Positions 8,632 through 18,156 of a stretch of DNA of 51,369 nucleotides are shown one piece after another. Numbering within the stretch: position 1 is the stretch's first letter; each line of letters begins with the position of its first letter. The stretch covers positions 1 to 51,369 of the forward strand of contig NZ_JAPJDO010000039.1 of the NCBI RefSeq assembly GCF_026242045.1, written 5' to 3'. Source of the DNA: Mycobacterium pinniadriaticum (lineage in GTDB: Bacteria > Actinomycetota > Actinomycetes > Mycobacteriales > Mycobacteriaceae). The notes beneath the pieces were generated by a model. It ran no database searches and was not told the DNA's origin. It saw only the letters and a program-made list of their open reading frames with translations. Position numbers and translations under genes: made by a program.

Positions 8632-9531
8632 ATGGTGCGGGCGCATAGTGACGGGGCTGTCCGGTCGGCTGCGGAGCAGGAGAGCGACCGACGGGCTATC
8701 GGCGGCCCGAAGCGCGACGCGAGTCGCGGAATCCGCTTCGACGCCAGCGACTGGGCGCAGGCCAGCCGCTACAACATGGCCGTATCCAAACCGCTTAGCG
8801 CGTTCGGCGGCTTCTTTTCGATGTCACTGGACGCCTTGGTTTCGATCCCGACGAAACCCTTCGCGTGGCGCGAGTTCGTGCTGCAATCCTGGTTTGTGGC
8901 GCGGGTGTCGCTGCTGCCGACGGTGCTGTTGGCGATTCCGTTCACGGTGCTGCTGATCTTTACTTTCAATATCTTGCTGGTCGAGTTGGGCGCGGCCGAT
9001 CTGTCGGGCACCGGTGCCGCGTATGGTGTTGTATCCCAACTTGGTCCGGTCGTGACGGTGCTGGTGGTCGCCGGAGCGGGTGCGACGGCAATGTGCGCCG
9101 ATCTGGGGGCGCGGACGATCCGCGATGAGCTCGACGCGCTGAAGGTCATGGGAATCGACCCCATTCAGGCGCTGGTGGTCCCGCGGGTGCTGGCCGCCAC
9201 CGTGGTGGCGACCCTGTTGTCATCGGTGGTGGTCGTGGTCGGCCTGACGGGCAGCTTTCTGTTCTCGGTCTTCGTCCAACACGTCACCCCGGGCGCCTTT
9301 GTGACCGGTCTGACGTTAATCACCGGTCCCGCCGATGTCGTCATATCCGTCGTCAAGGCTGCGCTGTTCGGTCTCAGTGCTGGTCTCATCGCGTGCTATA
9401 AGGGCATTTCGGTTGGCGGCGGCCCAGCCGGGGTAGGAAACGCGGTCAACGAAACCGTGGTCTTCACATTCATGGCACTGTTCGCGATCAACATCATTGC
9501 GACGGCGGTCGGTGTGCAGGCAACACTATGA
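8632..9531 (+). CDS. yrbEA: YrbE-A (MlaE-family) permease of the Mce transporter
   Basis: A 299-residue inner-membrane permease of the MlaE/YrbE family, the first of the pair that forms the channel energised by MceG, which is not in this window. Five or so membrane segments begin near residue 85. The conserved cytoplasmic loop ARTIRDELDALKVMGIDPIQ, which contacts the ATPase, is intact. About 45 hydrophilic residues precede the usual family start, longer than most YrbE-A proteins. I choose ATG 8632 because AGGGAGG lies eight bases upstream; GTG 8623 is in frame. The stop overlaps the next start (ATGA). Confidence 0.9.
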   Translation: MVRAHSDGAVRSAAEQESDRRAIGGPKRDASRGIRFDASDWAQASRYNMAVSKPLSAFGGFFSMSLDALVSIPTKPFAWREFVLQSWFVARVSLLPTVLLAIPFTVLLIFTFNILLVELGAADLSGTGAAYGVVSQLGPVVTVLVVAGAGATAMCADLGARTIRDELDALKVMGIDPIQALVVPRVLAATVVATLLSSVVVVVGLTGSFLFSVFVQHVTPGAFVTGLTLITGPADVVISVVKAALFGLSAGLIACYKGISVGGGPAGVGNAVNETVVFTFMALFAINIIATAVGVQATL

Positions 9532-10382
9532 GCGTCGGCATCCCGAGCAAGCTGCACCCGTTGCTTCTTCGCAAGGTGGCGGGATGGGTGGGCGGTTTGA
9601 TCCGGATTGGCACCCAGGCGCAATTCTTCGCCAGAACCATCGGCTCGATCCCTACCGCCTTTGCCAACTACAAGACCGAGTTGGTGCGGCTGATCGCGAT
9701 CATGAGCCTGGGTGCGGGAGCGTTGGCGGTCATCGGGGGCACCGTCGTGATCGTCGCGTTCCTGACGTTGTCCACCGGCGCGCTGATTGCGGTGCAAGGC
9801 TACACACAGTTTTCGAACGTCGGCGTCGAGGCCCTCACCGGCTTCGCGTCGGCGTACTTCAATGTGCGGCTGATCGCGCCATCCGTCGCCGCGATCGGTC
9901 TGGCCGCCACCATCGGTGCGGGAGCCACGGCCCAGTTGGGGGCGATGCGGATCAACGAGGAGATCGACGCACTGGAGGTGATCGGCATCCGCTCGGTTGC
10001 CTACCTGGCCTCCAACCGGGTGGTGGCCGGAGTGATCGTCGTCATTCCCCTGTATTGCGTGGCGATGCTCGTATCGTTCTTCGCAGCTCGCTTTGGCACG
10101 ACCTTCATTTATGGCCAGTCGACGGGCGTGTATGACCACTACTTCAATACGTTCTTGAACCCCACCGACATGGTGTGGTCGTTCGCACAGGTGATCACCA
10201 TGGCGGTCGTCATCATGCTGGTCCACACCTACTACGGCTTCACCGCATCGGGTGGTCCGGCGGGCGTAGGGGAGGCGGTGGGGCGAGCGGTGCGCGCGTC
10301 GCTCATCTCAGCGGTGTTCGTCACCCTGTTTCTGACACTGGCCATCTACGGGCAGTCCGGCAATTTCCATCTCTCGGGGTAA
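9528..10382 (+). CDS. yrbEB: YrbE-B permease of the Mce transporter
   Basis: The 284-residue second MlaE-family permease. It repeats the coupling-loop signature, here QLGAMRINEEIDALEVIGI in the middle of the protein, and ends with GGPAGVGEAVGRAVR like its partner. It pairs with YrbE-A in the membrane to move lipid collected by the Mce tunnel. ATG 9528 overlaps the YrbE-A stop, indicating coupled translation and equal stoichiometry. No defect is visible. Confidence 0.92.
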   Translation: MSVGIPSKLHPLLLRKVAGWVGGLIRIGTQAQFFARTIGSIPTAFANYKTELVRLIAIMSLGAGALAVIGGTVVIVAFLTLSTGALIAVQGYTQFSNVGVEALTGFASAYFNVRLIAPSVAAIGLAATIGAGATAQLGAMRINEEIDALEVIGIRSVAYLASNRVVAGVIVVIPLYCVAMLVSFFAARFGTTFIYGQSTGVYDHYFNTFLNPTDMVWSFAQVITMAVVIMLVHTYYGFTASGGPAGVGEAVGRAVRASLISAVFVTLFLTLAIYGQSGNFHLSG

Positions 10383-10386
10383 TCGG

Positions 10387-11781
10387 TTGAGGCAAGCCAG
10401 AAGTGGAGAGGGGCGTCTCCACCCGCTGTGGTGGGCGGCGATGATGTTCGTGGTCATCATTGCCATCGTGGTGATCTGCGTTGCCTTGTTCGTCGGAGCG
10501 TTCAACAGCAATGTTCCGGTCACGTTGGCATCGGAGCGCTCCGGTCTGGTGATGGAATCCGGCGCGAAGGTCAAACTGCGGGGCGTCGAGGTCGGGCGCG
10601 TCGCCGGCATCGACGGTGGCGCGCAGCCGGTGAGTTTGAAGTTGGAGATATTCCCCGATCAGGTCCGCTACATTCCGGCCAATGTCGAAGCCGAGATCCG
10701 GGCCACCACGGCGTTCGGGGCGAAGTATGTCGATCTGGTCTATCCCGATGACCCGAGTCCCAAGCGACTGGCGGCAGGTGAGGTGCTACGGGCACGCAAT
10801 GTCAGCACGGAAGTGAACACGGTCTTCGAGAACCTGGTTGGGGTGCTGCAACAGATCGACGTGGCCAAGCTCAACGCCACGCTGACCGCCCTGGCCGACG
10901 GAGTGCGTGGCCAGGGACAGCGCATCGGTGAGGCCACTACGGCGGCCAACCAGGTTCTGTTGGCGCTCAACCCGCGGATGGACACGGTGGCGCAGGACTG
11001 GCGCTCGTTCAAGGGATTCACTGACGCCTACAGCGTTGCCGCCCAAGACATCCTGGCAACTCTGAACGCGGCCAGCACCACTAGCGCGACCATCACGTCT
11101 CATTCCAGCGATCTGGATGCGTTGCTGCTCAACGCGATCGGATTCTCCACCGGCGCCACGAACCTACTCGGCTCGAACAAGGACAACCTGGTGCAGGGGG
11201 TCAACGGGTTGGCGCCGACGACGGAGTTGTTGCTCAAGTACAACCCGGAATACACCTGCTTGCTTCAGGGGGCGAAGTTCTTCCTGGATCACGGCGGTTA
11301 TGACCAGATCGGTGGCAACGGTAAGTCGATCATCCTGGACGCCGCCCTTCTGCTGGGAGATGACCCATACCGCTACCCGGACAACCTGCCGATCGTGGCG
11401 GCCAAGGGCGGGCCGGGGGGCAAGCCGGGCTGCGGTTCCCTTCCGGATGTGAGGAAGAACTTTCCGGTGCGCAAGCTGATCACCAACACCGGTTGGGGCA
11501 CCGGGCTGGACTGGCGGCCCAATCCGGGCATCGGGCACCCATGGTGGGTCGACTACTTCCCTGTCACCCGGGCGGTGCCGGAGCCCCCGAGCGTCCGCGG
11601 TGCGGGGCCACCGGCGATCGGTCCGGTGCCTTACCCGGGCGCGCCGCCCTATGGGGCGCCGCTGTACGGGCCCGGCGGTGTGCCGTTGTACTCGGGGCTT
11701 CCGCTCCCACCCGACACTGGACCGTCGCCGCCGCCAGCGGACGGATCACCGCCACCGTCCGCACCACCACCGTCGCCGTGA
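10387..11781 (+). CDS. mceA: MceA substrate-tunnel subunit
   Basis: A 464-residue Mce protein with one N-terminal membrane anchor (VVIIAIVVICVALFVGAF). The MCE beta-barrel domain follows (MESGAKVKLRGVEVGRV to ATTAFGAKYVDL, about residues 40-125), then a long helical region that builds the periplasmic tunnel. The C-terminal 75 residues are Pro/Gly-rich and disordered. A TTG start four bases after the YrbE-B stop fits the length of the family. The barrel and helical blocks match MceA of actinobacterial mce operons. I cannot tell from sequence alone which numbered Mce system this is. Confidence 0.92.
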   Translation: MRQARSGEGRLHPLWWAAMMFVVIIAIVVICVALFVGAFNSNVPVTLASERSGLVMESGAKVKLRGVEVGRVAGIDGGAQPVSLKLEIFPDQVRYIPANVEAEIRATTAFGAKYVDLVYPDDPSPKRLAAGEVLRARNVSTEVNTVFENLVGVLQQIDVAKLNATLTALADGVRGQGQRIGEATTAANQVLLALNPRMDTVAQDWRSFKGFTDAYSVAAQDILATLNAASTTSATITSHSSDLDALLLNAIGFSTGATNLLGSNKDNLVQGVNGLAPTTELLLKYNPEYTCLLQGAKFFLDHGGYDQIGGNGKSIILDAALLLGDDPYRYPDNLPIVAAKGGPGGKPGCGSLPDVRKNFPVRKLITNTGWGTGLDWRPNPGIGHPWWVDYFPVTRAVPEPPSVRGAGPPAIGPVPYPGAPPYGAPLYGPGGVPLYSGLPLPPDTGPSPPPADGSPPPSAPPPSP

Positions 11782-11809
11782 CCCAACCCTGTAATCGAGG
11801 AACGCATCC

Positions 11810-12835
11810 GTGAAAGACAACCTTGCCGGTGCCGCCTGGAGGTTCGCCATTTTCACAATGGTGTGCCTGGTGGGTGCCTTCGCGGTGATGGCGGTTTTCT
11901 CGCAGCTGAGGTTTCAGCCCGAAACCACCTACCGCGCCGAGTTCGCCACCGTGACCGGGTTGAAGACCGGCGACTTGGTGAGGATCGCCGGGGTGGAGGT
12001 CGGCAAGATCAAGACGATCTCCATCAACAAGGTGGTCGCAGTGGTGGAATTCTCCGCCGACGACTCGGTGGTGCTCACCCAGGGCACCAAAGCGGCCATT
12101 CGCTGGGCCGACCCGATCGGCGGTCGCTATCTGGCCTTGGAGGACGGCGCCGGCGGAGCCGAGCGCCTCAAAGCGGGCCAGACCATTCCGGTCGATCGGA
12201 CCGAACCAGCGCTGGATCTGGACACTCTGCTGGGTGGCTTCCGCCCATTGTTCCGTGCCCTTGACCCCGACCAGGTCAATCAACTCTCTGCTCAGCTGAT
12301 CGAAGCCTTCCAAGGTCAGGGTGCCACGATCGGTTCATTTCTCAATCAAGCCGCCGCACTGACCAACACCTTCGCAGATCGGGACGACCTGATCGGGGAG
12401 GTGATCGACAACCTCAATGCCGTACTGGGTTCGCTGGGCGACCAGAGTGACCAGTTCGCCAAGGGAGTCGATTCACTCTCGCAGTTGGTGCAGGGTCTCG
12501 CGGCACGCCGCGGCGACATCAGCAACGCAGTGGCGTATACAAACGCAGCGACGGGAACGGTCGCCGACCTCATGGCGCAGGCCCGCCCAGCGTTCCAGAA
12601 CACCGTTCACCAAGCGGATCGGACGGCCGGCATCGTCGTCGCTGACCATGCCTACTTCGATGATCTGCTCAACACGCTGCCGGACGCTTACCAGACACTG
12701 ACGAGATTGGGCATCTACGGCGACTATTTCACTTTCTATCTGTGCGATCTGCTGCTGAAGGTGAATGGCAAGGGTGGTCAACCGGTCTACATCAAACTGG
12801 CCGAGCAGCCGAGCGGACGGTGTACTGCGAAATGA
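11810..12835 (+). CDS. mceB: MceB substrate-tunnel subunit
   Basis: A 341-residue Mce protein. An N-terminal anchor (FTMVCLVGAFAVMAVF) is followed by the MCE domain with TGLKTGDLVRIAGVEVGKI and WADPIGGRYLAL, then a helical segment ending in a cysteine-containing tail (FYLCDLLLK and GRCTAK). It lacks the Pro-rich C-terminus of MceA and MceC, which is normal for MceB. GTG 11810 is 28 bases after mceA, and the stop overlaps the mceC start. It should form the hexameric ring with the other five Mce proteins. Confidence 0.92.
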   Translation: MKDNLAGAAWRFAIFTMVCLVGAFAVMAVFSQLRFQPETTYRAEFATVTGLKTGDLVRIAGVEVGKIKTISINKVVAVVEFSADDSVVLTQGTKAAIRWADPIGGRYLALEDGAGGAERLKAGQTIPVDRTEPALDLDTLLGGFRPLFRALDPDQVNQLSAQLIEAFQGQGATIGSFLNQAAALTNTFADRDDLIGEVIDNLNAVLGSLGDQSDQFAKGVDSLSQLVQGLAARRGDISNAVAYTNAATGTVADLMAQARPAFQNTVHQADRTAGIVVADHAYFDDLLNTLPDAYQTLTRLGIYGDYFTFYLCDLLLKVNGKGGQPVYIKLAEQPSGRCTAK

Positions 12836-14175
12836 AATCATTCTCTGAGCGCAATCCGATAGTGGTTGGTGCGATTGGCCTGGGGCTGATCGTGGGCATC
12901 GTCGTTGTCGCTCTGCAGTACCAAAAACTGCCGTTTGTCAATTCGCCGACGAGCTATTCGGCGTACTTTGCCGAGGCCGGTGGCCTTCAGTCGGGCGCAC
13001 CCGTTCAAGTCTTGGGCCTGCGGATGGGTGAGGTGTCCAGCGTGGAGTTGGACCGTGGGCGAGTGCTCGTGACATTTGACGTCGAGAAGGGTGTGCGGTT
13101 GGGCGATCGTTCGGAGGCGGCAATCAAGACCAAGAGCCTCCTGGGCGCCAAGTTCCTCGAGATCACGAACCGCGGCGACGGCGACCTGTCGGAGACCATC
13201 CCGTTGGAGCGCACGACGGCGCCCTACGAATTGCCTGACGCCCTGGGTGACCTCTCTGCCACGATCAGCGGACTGGACACCACACGAGTCTCCGACGCGC
13301 TGGACACGCTGGCGCACACCTTTGAAGGCACTGCTCCGGACTTGAAGATTGCGGTGGCCGGTGTGGCGCGGTTCTCCCAAACCCTCGACGTTCGCGACGC
13401 GCAGCTGCGAACGCTGCTGGCCAATGCCAAGAAAGCCACCACCGTGTTGGCCGAGCGCAGCGACCAGGTGGTCAGTCTCGTGGCCACTACCAATGCACTG
13501 CTCGCGCAGTTGAGGACCCAAAGCAGCGCGCTGGAACAGATTTCACGCAATCTGTCTGTGTTCGCTCAGCAGCTGTCGGGTTTCATCGCCGACAACCGCA
13601 CCCAATTGCGGCCGGCGTTGGACAAACTCAACGGCGTCTTGACGATCGTCGACAACCGCAAAGAGCGGGTGCAGCAGTCGATCAAATACCTCAATCAGTA
13701 CGCGCTGTCGCTCGGCGAATCGGTGGCGTCGGGTCCGTTCTTCAAGGCCTATGTCGCCAATCTGCTTCCCGGGCAATTCGTCCAGCCCTTCGTCGACGCT
13801 GCGTTCTCGGATCTCGGGCTTGATCCCAACGTGTTGTTGCCCTCGCAACGCACCGACCCGCAGACCGGCCAGCCTGCCACCCCGGCGCTGCCAATGCCCT
13901 ACCCGCGCACCGGTCAGGGGGGAGAACCGCATCTCAATCTCCCAGATGCGATCACCGGCACGCCAGGGGATCCTCGCTACCCCTACCGTGAGCCGCTGCC
14001 GGCACCGCCGCCGGGCGGTCCGCCCCCTGGACCGCCTGCACCGGCGACCCCACAGGTGGCCTCCGCGCCGCTGCCCAGCCCAGCCGCCGTCTATCAGCCG
14101 GCGCCCGGTGAGGCGCCACTCCCGGCGAACGCGCAGACGCCGGCCCCCAGCGCACCAGGGCAGGCCGGACAGTGA
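12832..14175 (+). CDS. mceC: MceC substrate-tunnel subunit
   Basis: A 447-residue Mce protein: N-terminal anchor VVGAIGLGLIVGIVVVAL, MCE domain (GLQSGAPVQVLGLRMGEV to KSLLGAKFLEI), a helical tunnel region with repeated hydrophobic heptads, and a Pro/Ala-rich tail from about residue 375. ATG 12832 is chosen because it overlaps the mceB stop (ATGA); the 30 in-frame codons upstream lie inside mceB. The stop overlaps the GTG of mceD. Confidence 0.92.
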   Translation: MKSFSERNPIVVGAIGLGLIVGIVVVALQYQKLPFVNSPTSYSAYFAEAGGLQSGAPVQVLGLRMGEVSSVELDRGRVLVTFDVEKGVRLGDRSEAAIKTKSLLGAKFLEITNRGDGDLSETIPLERTTAPYELPDALGDLSATISGLDTTRVSDALDTLAHTFEGTAPDLKIAVAGVARFSQTLDVRDAQLRTLLANAKKATTVLAERSDQVVSLVATTNALLAQLRTQSSALEQISRNLSVFAQQLSGFIADNRTQLRPALDKLNGVLTIVDNRKERVQQSIKYLNQYALSLGESVASGPFFKAYVANLLPGQFVQPFVDAAFSDLGLDPNVLLPSQRTDPQTGQPATPALPMPYPRTGQGGEPHLNLPDAITGTPGDPRYPYREPLPAPPPGGPPPGPPAPATPQVASAPLPSPAAVYQPAPGEAPLPANAQTPAPSAPGQAGQ

Positions 14176-15503
14176 TCAACGCGCGCGCATCCAGAATCGG
14201 GCTGGCGGTCGTGTTGGTGATGTGCCTGATCGCGGGAGTCGTAGTGGCACTGCGTATTCCGGGCGCTGTCAGCAAGACCCGCATCGTCGCCTACTTCGAC
14301 AACAGCAACGGCTTGTTCGCCGGCGACGAGGTGCGAATACTCGGTGTGCGGGTAGGCAAGGTCGACACGATCGAACCGCAACCCGAACGGGTCAAGATCA
14401 CGTTCTGGGTCGACAGCAAGTACGAAGTCCCTGCCGACGCCGCAGCGGCCATCCTCTCCCCGCAGTTGATCACCTCGCGGGCCATTCAGCTCACGCCGGC
14501 CTATACCGGCGGGCCGGTGATGGCCAGTGGCGCGGTCATCCCGCAGAACCGCACCGCCGTACCGGTGGAATGGGATGACCTACGTGCACAACTGCAAGAG
14601 CTCACCGACGCGCTGCAACCAACCCAGCCCGGCGGCGTCAGCACGCTAGGGGCGTTCGTCAACACCGCAGCGGACAACCTGCGCGGCCAGGGCGCCAGCA
14701 TCCGCGACGCCCTGATCAAGATGTCGCAGGCTTTCTCCGCACTGGGCGACCACAGTGACGACATCTTCGGCACCATCAGGAATCTCTCGATGTTGGTCTC
14801 GGCGCTGCAGGACAGCACAACCGTGCTCGGGCAGTTGAACCGGAATTTGGCCGCAGTGACCGTGCTGCTTGCCGACGATCCGAACCAGGTTGGTCGAGCA
14901 GTCAGCGACCTCAACACCGCCGTTGGCGACGTGCAGAGCTTCGTGGCCGACAATCGTGAGGCGCTCGGCACTACCTCCGACAAGCTGTCGTCGATTTCGA
15001 CGGCGGTCGTTGACAGCCTCGACGACATCAAGCAGACGTTGCACGTCGCCCCGAATGCGTTCCAGAACTTCCTCAACATCTACCAACCGTCACAGGCGGC
15101 GCTGACTGGCGCCCTCGCGTTCAACAACTTCGCGAATCCGGTCACGTTCCTATGCGGTGCCATTCAGGCCGCTTCCCGGCTCAACAACGAGCAGTCGGCC
15201 AAATTGTGTGTGCAGTACTTGGCGCCGATCATCAAGAACCGCCAGTACAACTTTCCCCCGCTGGGCGTAAACCCTTTCGTCGGAGCAGCGGCCCGCCCCA
15301 ACGAGCTCACCTACAGCGAAGACTGGTTGCGCCCGGACCATATCCCGCCGCTGCAGCTGTCGTCGCCGGTCGGCGACGCACCGCTGTCGGCCGAGGCGGC
15401 GTCCCCGCCAGTCGGCGGCCCGCCGACCGCCGACGCGCCCGTGACGACCAATCCGTCTACGGGTCTGTCCGGCATGATGGTGCCCACAGTCGGTGGGTCA
15501 TGA
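14172..15503 (+). CDS. mceD: MceD substrate-tunnel subunit
   Basis: A 443-residue Mce protein. The anchor LAVVLVMCLIAGVVVAL is followed by the MCE domain with NGLFAGDEVRILGVRVGKV and ILSPQLITSRAIQLTP, then the helical region and a Pro-rich C-terminus (from about residue 395). The block NEQSAKLCVQYLAPIIKNRQ is typical of MceD. The GTG start overlaps the mceC stop and the stop overlaps the mceE start, so expression is tightly coupled. Confidence 0.92.
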   Translation: MINARASRIGLAVVLVMCLIAGVVVALRIPGAVSKTRIVAYFDNSNGLFAGDEVRILGVRVGKVDTIEPQPERVKITFWVDSKYEVPADAAAAILSPQLITSRAIQLTPAYTGGPVMASGAVIPQNRTAVPVEWDDLRAQLQELTDALQPTQPGGVSTLGAFVNTAADNLRGQGASIRDALIKMSQAFSALGDHSDDIFGTIRNLSMLVSALQDSTTVLGQLNRNLAAVTVLLADDPNQVGRAVSDLNTAVGDVQSFVADNREALGTTSDKLSSISTAVVDSLDDIKQTLHVAPNAFQNFLNIYQPSQAALTGALAFNNFANPVTFLCGAIQAASRLNNEQSAKLCVQYLAPIIKNRQYNFPPLGVNPFVGAAARPNELTYSEDWLRPDHIPPLQLSSPVGDAPLSAEAASPPVGGPPTADAPVTTNPSTGLSGMMVPTVGGS

Positions 15504-16636
15504 GGCCTCGCGCCATGCGGTGGCTTGTTCTCGGCGTGCTGTTGCTGGTCGCCGCCGGGCTGTCGGCGTGCGAGTGGCGGGGGCTGAATGCACTTCCGCT
15601 GCCCGGTACCGAAGGTGGCGGCCCGGGCTCGTATGAGGTGATGGCGCAGCTACCTGATGTCGGGTACATGGAACAGAACGCGCGCGTGCGGGTCGGTGAC
15701 GCGACGGTCGGCAACGTCACCAAGATCGAGCGTCAGGGCTGGCATGCGCTGGTCACGATGAAGCTCAACGGCGACGTGGAACTGCCGGTCAACGCCACCG
15801 CCAAGGTAGGTCAGACGAGCTTGCTCGGCTCGCTGCACGTCGAGCTGGCGCCCCCCAAGGATGTTCCGCCGCAGGGCAAATTGCGCAGCGGCTCGCTGAT
15901 CCCATTGTCCAGTGGGGCGGCTTTTCCGTCGACCGAGCAGACCCTGGCTGCGTTGTCACTTCTTCTCAACGGTGGGGGCCTAGGCCAAATTCAGGACATC
16001 ACCGCGGCGTTCAGCACCGCTTTCGCCGGCCGCGAGCAGGACCTCAAGAGCCTCATCACCCAACTCGACCAGTTCATCACCAAGCTGAACGACCAGTCCA
16101 GCGACATCATCGCCGCGACCGAGAGTCTCAACAACCTGGTCGGCAAGGTTGCCGCCCAAAAGCCGGTGCTGGACAAGGCGTTACGCACGATTCCCGACGC
16201 GCTTTCAGTCCTGAAGGACCAACGTGAGAATCTGGCCCAGGCATTGGACAGTTTCGGAAAGTTCAGCGCGCTGGCCACGGACACCGTCAACCAGACCAAG
16301 GACAATCTGGTCAAAGAGCTCCAGGCTCTGGGACCGGTGCTGGAGTCACTGGCCAATGCCGGTCCTGACCTAACCCGCTCGCTGAGTTTCTTGGGCACTT
16401 TCCCGTGGCCGAAGGAAACACTCACCAACTGGATACGCGGGGATTACGCCAACCTCACCGCCATCATCGACCTGACCCTGAGTCGAATCGACTCCTCGCT
16501 GTTCACCGGCACCCGCTGGGAGGGCGACCTCACCGAGCTGGAGCTGCAGTGGGGCCGCACCATCGGCCAATTGCCCAGCCCCTACACCGCGGCCAACCCT
16601 CTGGTCGTCCCCTACCAGCGCGATCAGGGGCCCTGA
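15500..16636 (+). CDS. mceE: MceE lipoprotein subunit (LprK-like)
   Basis: A 378-residue Mce lipoprotein. The signal peptide ends in the lipobox LSAC with Cys24 as the lipidated residue, as in Mce-E/Lpr proteins. The MCE domain follows (VGYMEQNARVRVGDATVGNV, then GQTSLLGSLHVEL), then a long helical region. The C-terminal half contains FLGTFPWPKE, common in this subfamily. ATG 15500 overlaps the mceD stop; the in-frame upstream stretch is shadow sequence. It caps the tunnel at the outer side with MceF. Confidence 0.92.
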   Translation: MRPRAMRWLVLGVLLLVAAGLSACEWRGLNALPLPGTEGGGPGSYEVMAQLPDVGYMEQNARVRVGDATVGNVTKIERQGWHALVTMKLNGDVELPVNATAKVGQTSLLGSLHVELAPPKDVPPQGKLRSGSLIPLSSGAAFPSTEQTLAALSLLLNGGGLGQIQDITAAFSTAFAGREQDLKSLITQLDQFITKLNDQSSDIIAATESLNNLVGKVAAQKPVLDKALRTIPDALSVLKDQRENLAQALDSFGKFSALATDTVNQTKDNLVKELQALGPVLESLANAGPDLTRSLSFLGTFPWPKETLTNWIRGDYANLTAIIDLTLSRIDSSLFTGTRWEGDLTELELQWGRTIGQLPSPYTAANPLVVPYQRDQGP

Positions 16637-16637
16637 C

Positions 16638-18110
16638 GTGCACCTGCACCGACGTACCGTCATCCAGCTGGCCATCTTCCTGGTGGTCGCCCTGGTCGCG
16701 GGTGCCGTGATGTTCTTCGGTTACTTCAAGGCGCCGGTGACGTGGTTCGGGGCCGGGCGGTATCAGGTGACCGTGCAGCTGCCGCAGGCGGGCGGGCTCT
16801 ACAAGACCGGCAACGTGACCTATCGGGGCACGGAGGTGGGGCGCGTCACCAGCGTTCATCTGACGGACACCGGTGTCGAGGCTGTGCTGTCGCTGCGCTC
16901 GGATTTGCAGATCCCCTCCGATGTGCAAGTCCAGGTGCATAGCGTTTCGGCTGTAGGTGAGCAGTATGTCGCGCTTATTCCGCGCAGCGCCGGCGCGCCG
17001 GCGCTGAAGAACGGCGACGTCATACCTGTAGAAAACAGCCAGGTGCCACCCGACATCAATAGACTGCTCGACGCTGCCAACCGTGGTTTGCAGGCCATCC
17101 CGCACGACAACCTGAAGACCGTGATCGACGAAAGCTACACGGCGGTAGGCGGTTTAGGACCCGAGATCTCGCGGTTGGTCAAAGGAACCACTCAGCTGGC
17201 CATCGACGCACGCGCGAATCTGGACGCCCTCACCACGTTGATCGATCAGTCGCAACCAGTCTTGGACTCGCAAACTCAGACATCGGATGAGATCAGTTCG
17301 TGGGCACGACACATGGCGACGATCACCGGGCAACTGCACGACAACGACACCTCGGTCGCCGGACTTCTGGAAAGGGGCCCGGCGGCGGCCCAAGAGGCCC
17401 GAGAACTCATCGACCGATTGCGGCCTACCGTACCGGTCTTGCTGGCCAACCTGGTGAGCATGAACACCGTCGCGATCGCCTATCAGCCGGCTATCGAGCA
17501 GTTGTTGGTACTGCTGCCGGCAGGGACGGCCGAGTTCCAGGGCATGTCCGTGCCGAACATGAACACCAACCAGGCCTATGAGGGGCTGTTCTTGGACTTC
17601 AATCTCAATCTCAATGTACCGGCACCATGTAACACCGGGTTCTTGCCCATCCAGCAGCAACGCCCGCCGACCTTTGAAGACAAGCCGGATCTTCCGCCGG
17701 GCGACCTGTACTGCCGCATCCCGAAGGACTCACCGATCGCCGTACGCGGCGCACGAAACTTCCCGTGCCTGACCGTGCCCGGCAAACGTGCCCCCACCGT
17801 CAAGATGTGCGAGAGCAATGAGCAATACGTGCCACTCAATGACGGCAACAACTGGAAAGGTGACCCCAACGCGACCCTGTCCGGGCAGGACATCCCGCAA
17901 CTGCCGTCCGCCACAGCGGGTCCGTCAGGCACACCATCGGCGGAGGGCGCAACCGGGTCAGCGCCACCGCTCGCGGTCACGAACTACGATCCGGCGACCG
18001 GTACCTACATCGGGCCCGACGGTCACATCTACACCCAAGCCGACCTCGCCCAACAAGGCCAGAATGAACGCACCTGGCAATCGATGTTGATGCCCCCTAC
18101 TGGGAACTGA
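16638..18110 (+). CDS. mceF: MceF substrate-tunnel subunit
   Basis: A 490-residue last Mce subunit. An N-terminal anchor (LAIFLVVALVAGAVMFFG) is followed by the MCE domain with GLYKTGNVTYRGTEVGRV and SVSAVGEQYVAL. The long helical region comes next, then cysteine-containing blocks and the MceF-type tail YIGPDGHIYTQADLA. GTG 16638 follows the mceE stop by one base. The usual downstream mce-associated (mas) genes are missing: an IS110-family transposase gene begins within 50 bases, so the operon may have been cut at its end. Confidence 0.92.
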   Translation: MHLHRRTVIQLAIFLVVALVAGAVMFFGYFKAPVTWFGAGRYQVTVQLPQAGGLYKTGNVTYRGTEVGRVTSVHLTDTGVEAVLSLRSDLQIPSDVQVQVHSVSAVGEQYVALIPRSAGAPALKNGDVIPVENSQVPPDINRLLDAANRGLQAIPHDNLKTVIDESYTAVGGLGPEISRLVKGTTQLAIDARANLDALTTLIDQSQPVLDSQTQTSDEISSWARHMATITGQLHDNDTSVAGLLERGPAAAQEARELIDRLRPTVPVLLANLVSMNTVAIAYQPAIEQLLVLLPAGTAEFQGMSVPNMNTNQAYEGLFLDFNLNLNVPAPCNTGFLPIQQQRPPTFEDKPDLPPGDLYCRIPKDSPIAVRGARNFPCLTVPGKRAPTVKMCESNEQYVPLNDGNNWKGDPNATLSGQDIPQLPSATAGPSGTPSAEGATGSAPPLAVTNYDPATGTYIGPDGHIYTQADLAQQGQNERTWQSMLMPPTGN

Positions 18111-18156
18111 CACGAAAATTGGGTGACCACAACGGGTGACCCGGCTGGTTGGTGGG

